Assembly: GCF_019084545.1 (NCBI RefSeq)
Contig: NZ_JAHREP010000002.1
Span: forward strand, 200,890-264,889
Direction of reading: 5' to 3'
Length of the DNA: 64,000 nt
Source of the DNA: Marinobacterium ramblicola
Lineage (GTDB): Bacteria > Pseudomonadota > Gammaproteobacteria > Pseudomonadales > Balneatricaceae
In this document: positions 28,433-36,238 of the stretch, piece after piece
Numbering within the stretch: the stretch's first letter is position 1
How the letters are laid out: each line of letters starts with the position of its first letter
Program-made: the position numbers and the translations under genes
The notes under the pieces: generated by a model
What the model was told of the DNA's origin: nothing
Database searches by the model: none
The model's input: only the letters and a program-made list of their open reading frames with translations

Positions 28433-29386
28433 TTATATATCAAGTACCAGACGCTTGCTCTTTGCGCGAGAGCAACAGGGGGCGAACTCCTCGTTGGCGG
28501 CTTTCTCCTCCGTGGTCAGGAACATATCGCGATGATCCGGCTCGCCCTCCAACACCCGGGTGACACAGGTACCGCAAACACCGTTCTCACAGGCGAAGGG
28601 GATGTCGATATCCCGTTCCAGCAACACCTCGAGCACGCTTTGGTCGGCCGGTATCTCGATCACTTCACCGGAGCTGGCAAGCTGCACCTCAAATGCGCTG
28701 TCGCCGTCGTGGCTGACCTCATCGGCGGCGAAATATTCACGATGCAGCTGGGCTTCGCTCCAGCCGCTACTGCGAGCCGTGTCGAGAATATGGTCCATGA
28801 ACGGATTCGGACCGCAGACATAGAGGTGGGTGTCGGGCTGCGGATCGCTCAACAGCGTAGCGGCATCAAGCCGGGTCGAGGGGGTGGCGCGGCTATGGTG
28901 GAACTGGACCCGATCGGCGAACTCGGAACCGAGGATCCGCTCGCGAAACGCGGTCTGCTCGGCCGTCTTGGTGCAGTAGTGCATCTCGAAATCGGCGCCC
29001 TGATGGCTCAGGCGTTCGGCCATGCACAGGATCGGCGTGACGCCGATGCCGCCGCCGATCAGCAGGTGGCGGCGCGCACTGTGCTCCAGCGGGAACAGGT
29101 TGCGCGGCTCGCTGATGCTCAGCTTGTCGCCCTCGTTGATCTGCTCGTGCACCGCAACGGAGCCGCCGCGTGAATCGGGATCGCGCAGCACCGCGATCTC
29201 GTAGCGGTGATTTTCACTTGGATGGTTGCACAGCGAATACTGGCGTATCAGACCGCCTGGCAGGTGCAGGTCGATGTGCGCGCCTGCGCTGAAGGCGGGC
29301 AGTGACGCGGCATCCGGACGTGCCAGTTCCAACAGACAGATATCCTCTGTCTCGTAGTGTTTGCGTACAACGATAATATCGATCAC
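28433..29386 (-). CDS. vanB: Vanillate O-demethylase reductase subunit (VanB type)
   Basis: 317 residues from a GTG at 29386. FAD/FMN-binding barrel (RQYSLCNHP), NAD domain (LLIGGGIGVTPILCM, LYVCGPNPFMD), and a C-terminal plant-type [2Fe-2S] domain (CENGVCGTC, later CCSRAKS). This is the VanB/phthalate dioxygenase reductase architecture. It passes electrons from NAD(P)H to the Rieske oxygenase encoded just upstream. Confidence 0.93.
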   Translation of the reverse strand: MIDIIVVRKHYETEDICLLELARPDAASLPAFSAGAHIDLHLPGGLIRQYSLCNHPSENHRYEIAVLRDPDSRGGSVAVHEQINEGDKLSISEPRNLFPLEHSARRHLLIGGGIGVTPILCMAERLSHQGADFEMHYCTKTAEQTAFRERILGSEFADRVQFHHSRATPSTRLDAATLLSDPQPDTHLYVCGPNPFMDHILDTARSSGWSEAQLHREYFAADEVSHDGDSAFEVQLASSGEVIEIPADQSVLEVLLERDIDIPFACENGVCGTCVTRVLEGEPDHRDMFLTTEEKAANEEFAPCCSRAKSKRLVLDI

Positions 29387-29402
29387 AGCATGCTCTCTCT
29401 TG

Positions 29403-29485
29403 GCCCGCGTAGCGGGCTTAAAAACTGTCTTCTATTTATAGCAGGCGTGTGGGCAACCTGGGCAAGCTGCCCGCACGCCTTTTTA
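29403..29485. terminator. Tandem hairpins in the vanA-vanB gap
   Basis: AGGCGTGTGGGC (29443-29454) pairs with GCCCGCACGCCT (29469-29480) through 12 positions with one G:T; TTTTT follows on the plus strand. A second perfect hairpin, GCCCGC-GTA-GCGGGC, is at 29403-29417. In the vanA-to-vanB direction no T-run follows, so they may only damp or process the operon transcript. Confidence 0.5.
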
Positions 29486-29503
29486 TTATGTGTGTTTGCC
29501 GGA

Positions 29504-30562
29504 TCAGGCGTTGACGCTCTCCAGCGGGATCTGGCCCTGCTGCTCCTGTTTCAGCATCTTGTCGATCATGCGTCGGGCCTGGACGCCGCCGGCGTCGATA
29601 TCGAGCTTAAGCAGATCCCGTTCCGGGAACTTGAGCAGGTTCTTCTGCTGCTGCTCCAGCATCTCCAGATCCTCGGCAAAGATACCGCCCTGACCCTTGC
29701 GGATGGCATCGGTCAGCGCCTGCACCTCGGGCTGGAAGTTGCGCGCCATGCCCCAGAAGTACCAGTGGCTGGTTTCGGTTTCCGGGGTGATGAAGTCGAC
29801 CACGATGCTGTTGACCCGCTTGTCGGCCGGTGCATCCTTGCCTCCGTGGCCGGCCAGTGCCACGCCGACCTCGATCAGTACGTGGCTGGGCGGCGAGAAG
29901 CGGCATATCTGCCAGCGGTCTACCGGTTGATCGTCCGGCAGCCCTTTGGTGCGCAGGTTACTCTGCCAGAACGGCGGCGCGATGACGTTCTCCATGATCC
30001 GGCTGGTGACCACCTCTCCGTCGATGACGCGGGTATTCACCGGCATCTCGTCGATCTCTTTCTGGCCGATGCTGGTGGAGTGCACGTAGGTCTCATGGGT
30101 CAGGTCCATGAGGTTGTCGATCATCAGCTTGTAGTCGCAGTTGATGTGGTACAGGCCGCCACCGTAGGCCCACTCCTTGCTGACCGCCCACTCCAGGTGG
30201 GGGATATCGTCGGCATTGGCGAGGCTCTTATCGCCTGTCCATACCCAGATGAAGCCGTAGCGCTCCTCAACCGGGTAGCTCTTGACGCAGGGGAAGCCGC
30301 CGACCCGCTGTTTCGGCATCGAGATGGTCTTGCCGTCACGGCCCATCTTCAGACCGTGATAGCCGCAGACCAGCTGGCCATCTTCGATATACCCCAGTGA
30401 CAGCGGTGCGCCGCGATGGGGGCAGAAGTCCTCCACTGCGGCAACCTTGCCTTCATTGTCGCGGTAGAAGGCGATCCGCTCGCCGCAGATCTGGCGGCCC
30501 AGGGGCTTTTCGGCGAATTCGTCGGGGGTGCAGGCAACGTACCAGCAGTTTTTCGGGAACAT
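29504..30562 (-). CDS. vanA: Vanillate O-demethylase oxygenase subunit (Rieske)
   Basis: 352 residues from the ATG at 30562 (GAGGAG 7 nt upstream; MFPKNCWYVACTPDEFAEK matches the VanA N-terminus). Rieske ligands CPHRG and CGYHG; mononuclear iron site in LMDLTHETYVH. Very close from memory to Pseudomonas-type VanA throughout (CDYKLMIDNLMDLTHE, GRQICGERIAFY). It demethylates vanillate to protocatechuate with oxygen. Two VanR-type palindromes lie 35-97 bp upstream. Confidence 0.95.
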   Translation of the reverse strand: MFPKNCWYVACTPDEFAEKPLGRQICGERIAFYRDNEGKVAAVEDFCPHRGAPLSLGYIEDGQLVCGYHGLKMGRDGKTISMPKQRVGGFPCVKSYPVEERYGFIWVWTGDKSLANADDIPHLEWAVSKEWAYGGGLYHINCDYKLMIDNLMDLTHETYVHSTSIGQKEIDEMPVNTRVIDGEVVTSRIMENVIAPPFWQSNLRTKGLPDDQPVDRWQICRFSPPSHVLIEVGVALAGHGGKDAPADKRVNSIVVDFITPETETSHWYFWGMARNFQPEVQALTDAIRKGQGGIFAEDLEMLEQQQKNLLKFPERDLLKLDIDAGGVQARRMIDKMLKQEQQGQIPLESVNA

Positions 30563-30596
30563 GACAGGGCTCCTCTGATCGGTAATTGTTTTAGTT

Positions 30597-30607
30597 ATGG
30601 ATCCAAT
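30597..30607. promoter_or_regulatory. VanR-type operator copy 1 (vanA side)
   Basis: ATGGATCCAAT with palindromic core TGGATCCA, 35 bp upstream of vanA. It resembles the known VanR operator ATTGGATCCAAT with one half imperfect. Confidence 0.65.
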
Positions 30608-30647
30608 ATGCTGGGTATATTGCCCCAATGAGCGTAAAAAATGCCAG

Positions 30648-30659
30648 AATGGATCCATT
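30648..30659. promoter_or_regulatory. VanR-type operator copy 2 (vanA side)
   Basis: AATGGATCCATT is a perfect 12-bp palindrome sharing the TGGATCCA core with the other copies. It lies 86 bp upstream of vanA. Confidence 0.7.
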
Positions 30660-30816
30660 GTATTTTTGTATTGTTACATATAAAAACAATTGTAATTTTC
30701 TATTCTCACATCGGAGATCATCGGTTTATTGATGTTTTATAAGGCTTTTTGCAGTCTGTTCTTAACGGTCTTGTGCATTTCTGTATAGCGGATTTACCGG
30801 CTGAAGCAAGCTGGAT

Positions 30817-30828
30817 ATTGGATCCAAT
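30817..30828. promoter_or_regulatory. VanR operator copy 3 (vanR side)
   Basis: ATTGGATCCAAT, identical to the VanR operator described in Caulobacter. It is 48 bp before the vanR start, consistent with autoregulation. Confidence 0.85.
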
Positions 30829-30836
30829 GTGGTACA

Positions 30837-30846
30837 CTGGATCCAG
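30837..30846. promoter_or_regulatory. VanR-type operator copy 4 (vanR side)
   Basis: CTGGATCCAG is a perfect 10-bp palindrome with centre 19 bp from that of copy 3, about two helical turns, allowing side-by-side dimers. Confidence 0.65.
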
Positions 30847-30875
30847 ATTTGTAGGTCCATGAGGTGCAGGACGTT

Positions 30876-31598
30876 ATGAGCAAGGCAGGCCAGCGGGTGT
30901 TGAGTACACTCAGGCAGATGATCATCTCCGGCGAGCTGGCAGCGGGTGAGCGCATCGCCGAGATCCCCACCGCCGAAAGGCTTGGCGTGTCGCGTACCCC
31001 GGTGCGGATCGCCTTTCGCGCGCTGGAACAGGAGGGGATGCTGATCAAGCTGGAGGGGCGAGGTTACCGCGTGCGTGAGGTGACGCCGGACGAGGTGGCC
31101 GGTGCCATCGAGGTGCGCGGGGTGCTCGAAGGGCTGGCGGCGCGCCAGGCGGCCGAGAACGGGCTGACGCCGGCGCAGCGCCGGGGGTTGTTGGAGTGTC
31201 TGGCCTGGGGCGACGAGCTGTTCGACAAGGGCTATGTGACCGAGGAGGATCTGGAGGCCTATCACGACCTGAACAAGCGTTTCCACGCCCTGATCATCGA
31301 AGCGAGCGGCAACCCGGCAATCGGCTCGGCGATGCAGCGCAACGAGCATCTGCCGTTCGCCTCGGTCACCTCGCTGGCGATCGACCGCAACAACCTGAAG
31401 CAGGAGTATCGCCGCTTCAACTTTGCCCATATGCAGCACCACGCCGCGTTTGACGCCATCGACCGGGGTCAGGGCGCGCGCGCCGAAGCGATCATGCGCG
31501 AACATGCCAACGCCACGCTGAGGTATGCGGACCTGTTTGCCCAGCAGGACAGGGATGAGAGTGAGATGCGGGTGATCGGCGGTGTTGCCGCGCTGTAA
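30876..31598 (+). CDS. vanR: GntR-family regulator VanR
   Basis: 240 residues from the ATG at 30876 (AGGA 4 nt upstream); an in-frame GTG at 30864 is the alternative. N-terminal winged HTH (LRQMIISGELAAGERI, PTAERLGVSRTPVRIAF) and a C-terminal FadR-subfamily (FCD) helical effector domain with ligand histidines around FHALIIEASGNP and HHAAFDAI. Divergent from vanAB and surrounded by VanR-type palindromes, so it most likely represses vanA-vanB-dctP until vanillate binds. An 8-bp inverted repeat (31599-31623) directly follows its stop. Confidence 0.9.
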   Translation: MSKAGQRVLSTLRQMIISGELAAGERIAEIPTAERLGVSRTPVRIAFRALEQEGMLIKLEGRGYRVREVTPDEVAGAIEVRGVLEGLAARQAAENGLTPAQRRGLLECLAWGDELFDKGYVTEEDLEAYHDLNKRFHALIIEASGNPAIGSAMQRNEHLPFASVTSLAIDRNNLKQEYRRFNFAHMQHHAAFDAIDRGQGARAEAIMREHANATLRYADLFAQQDRDESEMRVIGGVAAL

Positions 31599-31623
31599 GG
31601 ATCGATACGCTAGCGATCGATCC
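31599..31623. repeat. Inverted repeat between converging vanR and codA-like genes
   Basis: GGATCGAT and ATCGATCC form an 8-bp stem with a 9-nt loop that spans both stop regions. No T-run is present. It could be a weak bidirectional terminator. Confidence 0.4.
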
Positions 31624-32860
31624 AGTTCGCGGTGGTTACCCGCGCCGGTTCCCGGTGCATGATCACCTCGCCCCTGCGCACCGACAGCAGTACCTCGCCC
31701 TGGTTGCGCAGCACGCTGTAGTCGTCCTCACCATCGAGCAGGATAAAACTGCCCGGCTTGCCCACCTCGATGCCGTAGTGGTGCTGGATATTCAGCGTGC
31801 GGGCGCTGTTGTCGGTGATCAGATCCAGCGCCTGGCTGAACTCCTGATAACCCATCATCTGGCAGATATGCAGGCCGAAATCCAGCGTGCGCAGCAGCTT
31901 GCCATTACCCAGCGAGTACCAAGGGTCGAAGATCGAGTCCTCGCCGAAGCAGACGTTGATGCCCGCCTCGTTCAGCTCCTTGACCCGGGTCAGCCCGCGC
32001 CGCTTGGGATAGCTGTCGAAGCGCCCCTGCAGGTGGATGCTCTCGGTCGGGCAGGAGATGAAATTGATGCCTGAGTTCTTCAACAAGCGAAACAGCTTGG
32101 AGCAGTAGGCGTTGTCGTAGGAGTGCATTGCCGTGGTATGGCTGGCGGTGACCCGGGGGCCCAGATCATTGAACAGCGCCTCGCAGGCCAGCACCTCAAG
32201 GAAGCGGGAGTTGGGATCGTCGATCTCATCGCAGTGCACATCGACCAGGCGGTCATACTTCAGTGCCAGTTCGATCACCGTTTTCATCGACTTTTCGCCC
32301 AGCTCGCGGGTGTACTCGAAGTGCGGAATGCCGCCCACTACGTCGGCACCGTACTCCAGTGCCTGTTCCATCAGCGCCAGGCCGTTGGGGAAGGAGAGCA
32401 GGCCGTCCTGTGGAAAGGCAACTACCTGGATCTCGATTCTTTCCTTCAGTTCATCACGGATATCACATAGGGTTTTCAGGCCGACCAGGCTCGGGTCGGA
32501 GATATCGGCATGGGTGCGGATATGCTGCACCCCGTTCTGCACCAGCAGCTCGACGGTCTGCAATACCCGGCGGCGGATATCGGCCTCGTTTAACAGCGGC
32601 TTGCGCTCGCCCCAGCGTTCGATCCCCTCGAACAGGGTGCCGCTGCGGTTCCAGCTCGGTTCACCGGCGGTCAGTGCTGCATCCAGGTGGATATGCGGCT
32701 CGACGAACGGCGCGCAGAGCAGCTTGCCGCCGGCGTCGAGCTGCTTGCCTTGAGCATCGAGTTCCATATTTTGTTCGGTGATCGATGCAAACAATCCATT
32801 GCTGATTTCGAGGGTATGAAGGGCCGACTGATGGCGCAGGCGCGCGTTGATGATCTGCAT
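31610..32860 (-). CDS. CodA-like cytosine deaminase family amidohydrolase
   Basis: 416 residues from the ATG at 32860 (AGGAG upstream; the frame is open further). Closely parallels E. coli CodA: FVEPHIHLDAALTAGEPSWN, GTLFEGIERWGERKPLL, VDVHCDEIDDP, VTASHTTAMHSYDNAY, HLQGRFDSYPKRRGLTRVKE. Metal ligands His-X-His, the VHCDE His/Glu, SHTTAMH and the catalytic Asp are kept. The usual FGHDDVFDPW reads FGEDSIFDPW, so the residue matching Asp314 of E. coli is Ser and the preceding His is Glu. Substrate may therefore differ from cytosine. No codB permease is adjacent. Divergent from a LysR gene. Confidence 0.88.
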   Translation of the reverse strand: MQIINARLRHQSALHTLEISNGLFASITEQNMELDAQGKQLDAGGKLLCAPFVEPHIHLDAALTAGEPSWNRSGTLFEGIERWGERKPLLNEADIRRRVLQTVELLVQNGVQHIRTHADISDPSLVGLKTLCDIRDELKERIEIQVVAFPQDGLLSFPNGLALMEQALEYGADVVGGIPHFEYTRELGEKSMKTVIELALKYDRLVDVHCDEIDDPNSRFLEVLACEALFNDLGPRVTASHTTAMHSYDNAYCSKLFRLLKNSGINFISCPTESIHLQGRFDSYPKRRGLTRVKELNEAGINVCFGEDSIFDPWYSLGNGKLLRTLDFGLHICQMMGYQEFSQALDLITDNSARTLNIQHHYGIEVGKPGSFILLDGEDDYSVLRNQGEVLLSVRRGEVIMHREPARVTTANWIDR

Positions 32861-32999
32861 AGGGGGCAACTCCTGCTGTCTGGGCTCGATTCGACATTGT
32901 GGTGCCAAAACACTCTCCGCTCAATCAGTTGCCAGCCAGTGGTCTGATCTTGAACACCTGCTAAGATGGCCGGGTGTTCCAATAACAAACGGCAGCCCG

Positions 33000-33932
33000 A
33001 TGCTGAGCAAAAACCAACTGCGCAAACTGGACGTTCAGGATATCGCCATCTTCCTGTCGCTGTTCAGTACCCGCAACGCGCGCAAAACCGCTGATGAGCT
33101 GAGCATCAGTCCGCCGACGGTGAGCTACTCGCTGAAGCGACTGCGCGAGAGTCTCGGTGATGAGCTGTTTATCCGCGACAGCAGTGGTCTGCTGCCGACA
33201 GGGCGGGCCTTTCATATCGAACCCTATCTGCGCAGTGCGCTGGAGGCGATCAATCGCTCGGCCGAGGGGTTCGGTGAGCCGGATGATCGTGAGCTGCCGC
33301 TGGAACTGTGCGTGCCGGAAGCGTTCGAGCTGCTGCTGTTGCCCAAACTGATGGCGCAGGCGCTGAGCTGCTCCCCGCGGCGCATTCTGCATATGCGCAA
33401 GTTGAGTGAGAAACTGCCCACCGAGGAGCTGCTGGCGGGCAAGCTGGATCTGCTCTGTGTGCCCGGCCCCGGCGCCTATTTTCAGCTGCATCCGGAGCTG
33501 GAGCGGCAATCGCTGTTCGAGGACCGTTTCGTCTGCGTGGCGCGGGGCAATCGCCCGCGGCAGGTCACGCTGGACGAGTACTGCGATGCGCTGCATGTCT
33601 ACCCTTCGCCCTGGCAGTCGCCGCGCAACATGGTCGATACCTGGCTGGAGCAGTTGGGCCGCCGCCGCACCATGGTGGCCTGGGCCAGCACCTACCAGGC
33701 TTGCCTCAACATGCTCGAAGAGCTGCCCTGCATGCTGATGCTGCCGTCAAGCCTGGTCTCGACCTTGCGTATCCCGCCCGGGGTGCAGGTGAACCAGCCG
33801 CCCCTGGGTTGTCCCAACTTTACCTTCGATATGGTCTGGGCGCCGGGCAACGACAGTCCGCGCCGGCGCTGGCTGCGCCAGCAGCTGCTGCGGATCTGCG
33901 ATAAGGACGAACGGATCGGGCGCACCGGCTAA
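33000..33932 (+). CDS. LysR-family transcriptional regulator
   Basis: 310 residues from the ATG at 33000. HTH at about 18-60 (RNARKTADELSISPPTVSYS, LRESLGDELFIR) and a periplasmic-binding-like effector domain. The start lies 139 bp from the divergent codA-like gene, its likely target. Convergent with azoR. Confidence 0.87.
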   Translation: MLSKNQLRKLDVQDIAIFLSLFSTRNARKTADELSISPPTVSYSLKRLRESLGDELFIRDSSGLLPTGRAFHIEPYLRSALEAINRSAEGFGEPDDRELPLELCVPEAFELLLLPKLMAQALSCSPRRILHMRKLSEKLPTEELLAGKLDLLCVPGPGAYFQLHPELERQSLFEDRFVCVARGNRPRQVTLDEYCDALHVYPSPWQSPRNMVDTWLEQLGRRRTMVAWASTYQACLNMLEELPCMLMLPSSLVSTLRIPPGVQVNQPPLGCPNFTFDMVWAPGNDSPRRRWLRQQLLRICDKDERIGRTG

Positions 33933-33948
33933 GACCGGATGGACTGGA

Positions 33949-34545
33949 TCAGGCCAGCGCGGCCAGACGCTCATAGGCGGTGGTCAGGCTTAGTTCCCGG
34001 CTATCCGGCGACAGGTCCAGGCCATCGGCGATCAGCGTGTGGATCCGGGTGATGCCGATCAGCCCCAGCAGCTGTTTGACCGCGGGGACCTGGTGGTCGT
34101 CCGCACTGTCGAGTACGCCACCGCGGGTGGCGATCAGGTACAGATCCTTGTCGCGCAGCAGTCCACGTGGTCCCTGTTCGGTAAACTCGAAACTGATGCC
34201 GGCCCGGGCCAGCAGGTCGAAGTAGGCTTTCAACTGCGACGGGATCCCGGCGTTGTACAGCGGCAGTGCGATCACCACCCTGTCGGCCCGGTCGAACTCG
34301 GCAATCAATCGGTCCGACTGCCGGCGATAGGCCAGCTGAGCCTCGCTGAGCTCAGTGGGCGGCAGGCGCAGCGCATCCCACTGCTCGGGCCCGAGGTGGG
34401 GCAGGGGGGCGCCGACCAGATCGCGCTGGATCACCCGCGTTTCGGGGTTTGCCTGCACATGCTGACGAATGAAGTGTTCGCATAGCTGGGACGAGCGGCT
34501 GCGCGTGCCGTTGGCGCTGGTCTTGATGTAGAGCAGTTCGGACAT
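33949..34545 (-). CDS. azoR: FMN-dependent NADH-azoreductase
   Basis: 198 residues from the ATG at 34545 (AGGAGA upstream). Flavodoxin-like fold: LYIKTSANGTRSRSSQL is the FMN-phosphate loop; PLYNAGIPSQLKAYFDLLARAG and ATRGGV are AzoR hallmarks. Reduces azo dyes and quinones with NADH and may help against quinone stress from aromatic breakdown. Confidence 0.92.
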   Translation of the reverse strand: MSELLYIKTSANGTRSRSSQLCEHFIRQHVQANPETRVIQRDLVGAPLPHLGPEQWDALRLPPTELSEAQLAYRRQSDRLIAEFDRADRVVIALPLYNAGIPSQLKAYFDLLARAGISFEFTEQGPRGLLRDKDLYLIATRGGVLDSADDHQVPAVKQLLGLIGITRIHTLIADGLDLSPDSRELSLTTAYERLAALA

Positions 34546-34728
34546 GGTGTCTCTCCTGTGAATGGCGGAACCCATTCAGCCTATCGTCGACGACGTCGGG
34601 CCAGGATCGAAAAATCCGAACGCGCCTTTTAATCTTTAAACGCCCCCTACCCCTGATTAACGGCATGCTGTCCCTATGCGCTCTTGAACCTCTCCGGTTC
34701 GGAGCGAGCGATTCGATAGGGAGACAAA

Positions 34729-35652
34729 ATGGACAAGATGCTGAAAACGACCCTGGGTGCGCACCTGATGATGCTGGTATGGGCACTGCTAGTGGGCGCC
34801 TCCTTCCCGCTGGCGGCCACCTTCGACGCGGCGCTGTCGCCGCTCTGGCTGACCCTGGTGCGCTTCTTTATTGCCGCGGCACTGATGCTGCCCTGGGTGG
34901 TGCGCAGCCCCGGATGGCTACCGAGAACCTGGCGCGCCTGGGGCGGCTACACTCTGCTCGGCGCCTTTCTGGCGGCGTTTTTCGGCTCCCAGTTTGTGGC
35001 GTTGAATCTGACCTCGGCACTGTCGGTGGCGGCGTTGTTCGTGACCCTGCCGGCGATCGCCTGGTTGTTGGCGGCGCTGGCGGGGATCGAGCGCACCGGT
35101 ATCGGACGGCTGGCGGTGTTGCTGTTGGGGGCGATTGGGGCGCTGGGGTTGACCCTGCATGGGCGGGATGGCGGCTTTAACGGGTTCGGCCCCGGTGAGT
35201 GGCTGTTTCTGCTCGGCTGCGCCTGCTCTGCGGCCTATTCGGTGTCGTCGCGTTTTCTGGTGGTCAGGGAGTGGCTGCCGGAAAACCCGTTGCAGGCCAC
35301 CTTCTGGAGTCTGCTGATCGGCGCCTGTCTGATGACGCTGGCGGCATTGGGCCAACCCGGTGACGGGCAGCTGTTCTGGCAGCTACTGAGCGGCCGTGAT
35401 CTGCTGGTGCTGGGGCTGTTGGCGCTGTTTGCCAGCTTTATAACCTTCTGGATACTGCAGCATGCGATGCAGGTGCTGATGCCGAGCAGCGTCGCCGCCT
35501 ACTGTTACCTGACGCCGCTGGTTTCGCTGGGCCTGTCGCTGCACAGCGGCGCCACGCAGCTGGACCTGGTGCTGGCGCTCAGCCTTGCCCTGCTGGCGTT
35601 GACGGTGTGCTGGCTGATCGGTTCGGACCGGCTCAAATCCCGGTATCCCTGA
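34729..35652 (+). CDS. EamA-family (DMT) transporter
   Basis: 307 residues with 10 predicted membrane helices in two EamA repeats (ALLVGASFPLAATF, LFLLGCACSAAYSVSSRFLV). GGGAG precedes the ATG. Probably a metabolite or amino-acid exporter. Its 3' end overlaps the convergent Lrp-type gene by 20 bp. Confidence 0.86.
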   Translation: MDKMLKTTLGAHLMMLVWALLVGASFPLAATFDAALSPLWLTLVRFFIAAALMLPWVVRSPGWLPRTWRAWGGYTLLGAFLAAFFGSQFVALNLTSALSVAALFVTLPAIAWLLAALAGIERTGIGRLAVLLLGAIGALGLTLHGRDGGFNGFGPGEWLFLLGCACSAAYSVSSRFLVVREWLPENPLQATFWSLLIGACLMTLAALGQPGDGQLFWQLLSGRDLLVLGLLALFASFITFWILQHAMQVLMPSSVAAYCYLTPLVSLGLSLHSGATQLDLVLALSLALLALTVCWLIGSDRLKSRYP

Positions 35653-36085
35653 CATTCTCCATCACCACGAAGGTACTGGTCTGCAGTACATGGGGCAGGG
35701 CCGAGATCTGCTCTCCAAGCACGGTGCGGTACTCCTCCATGTTGCGGGTCCTGACCTTGAGCAGGTAGTCGAAGTTGCCGGCGATCATGTGACACTGCTC
35801 CACCGCGGGGATCTTGCGCACTTCGCGGTTGAACGCCGCCAGTGCCTTGCTGCTGGTGTCGTTGAGGGTGACCTGGGCAAAGGCGATATGGTTCAGCCCC
35901 ATCTTTTTGTGGTCGACCAGTGCGGTGTAACCCTTGATATAGCCCTGCTCCTCCAGCCGCTTCATGCGCACCTGGCAGGGGGTTTTCGACAGCCCGACAC
36001 GGGATGCAAGCTCCGTCACCGTGATGCGCGCGTTTTGCTGAAGTTCGTCGATGATCGCGAGATCGAATCTGTCCAGATCGTCCAT
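35633..36085 (-). CDS. Lrp/AsnC-family regulator
   Basis: 150 residues from the ATG at 36085; a GTG at 36094 is possible. HTH (ITVTELASRVGLSKTPCQVR) and a C-terminal RAM domain (VEQCHMIAGNFDYLLKVRTR). Lrp relatives of this type often activate proline or glutamate catabolic genes. It is divergent from glutamate dehydrogenase, with putA beyond, so control of one or both is likely (inference). Confidence 0.9.
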   Translation of the reverse strand: MDDLDRFDLAIIDELQQNARITVTELASRVGLSKTPCQVRMKRLEEQGYIKGYTALVDHKKMGLNHIAFAQVTLNDTSSKALAAFNREVRKIPAVEQCHMIAGNFDYLLKVRTRNMEEYRTVLGEQISALPHVLQTSTFVVMENVRDTGI

Positions 36086-36143
36086 ATGCTCCACAAATAG
36101 GCTGTTTTTGTACTTATGAACTCTATCAATAAAGGCTAAATAA

Positions 36144-36180
36144 CCTTAGTTGTCGAGTATATGGTGAATTCGACTAAAGG
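36144..36180. promoter_or_regulatory. Imperfect palindrome upstream of glutamate dehydrogenase
   Basis: CCTTAGTTGTCGA and TCGACTAAAGG flank an 11-nt centre. It lies between the divergent Lrp gene and gdhB, followed by TATACT at 36189-36194 as a possible -10. A plausible Lrp site. Confidence 0.4.
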
Positions 36181-36238
36181 TGGAGCGGTATACTGGTCGA
36201 ATGTTCCGGTGACACTAACCATAAAATCGGGAATTCAC

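Noticed and set aside
29443..29485. Terminator ending the vanA transcript before vanB
   Set aside because: The T-run follows the hairpin only on the plus strand, whereas vanA and vanB are read on the minus strand.
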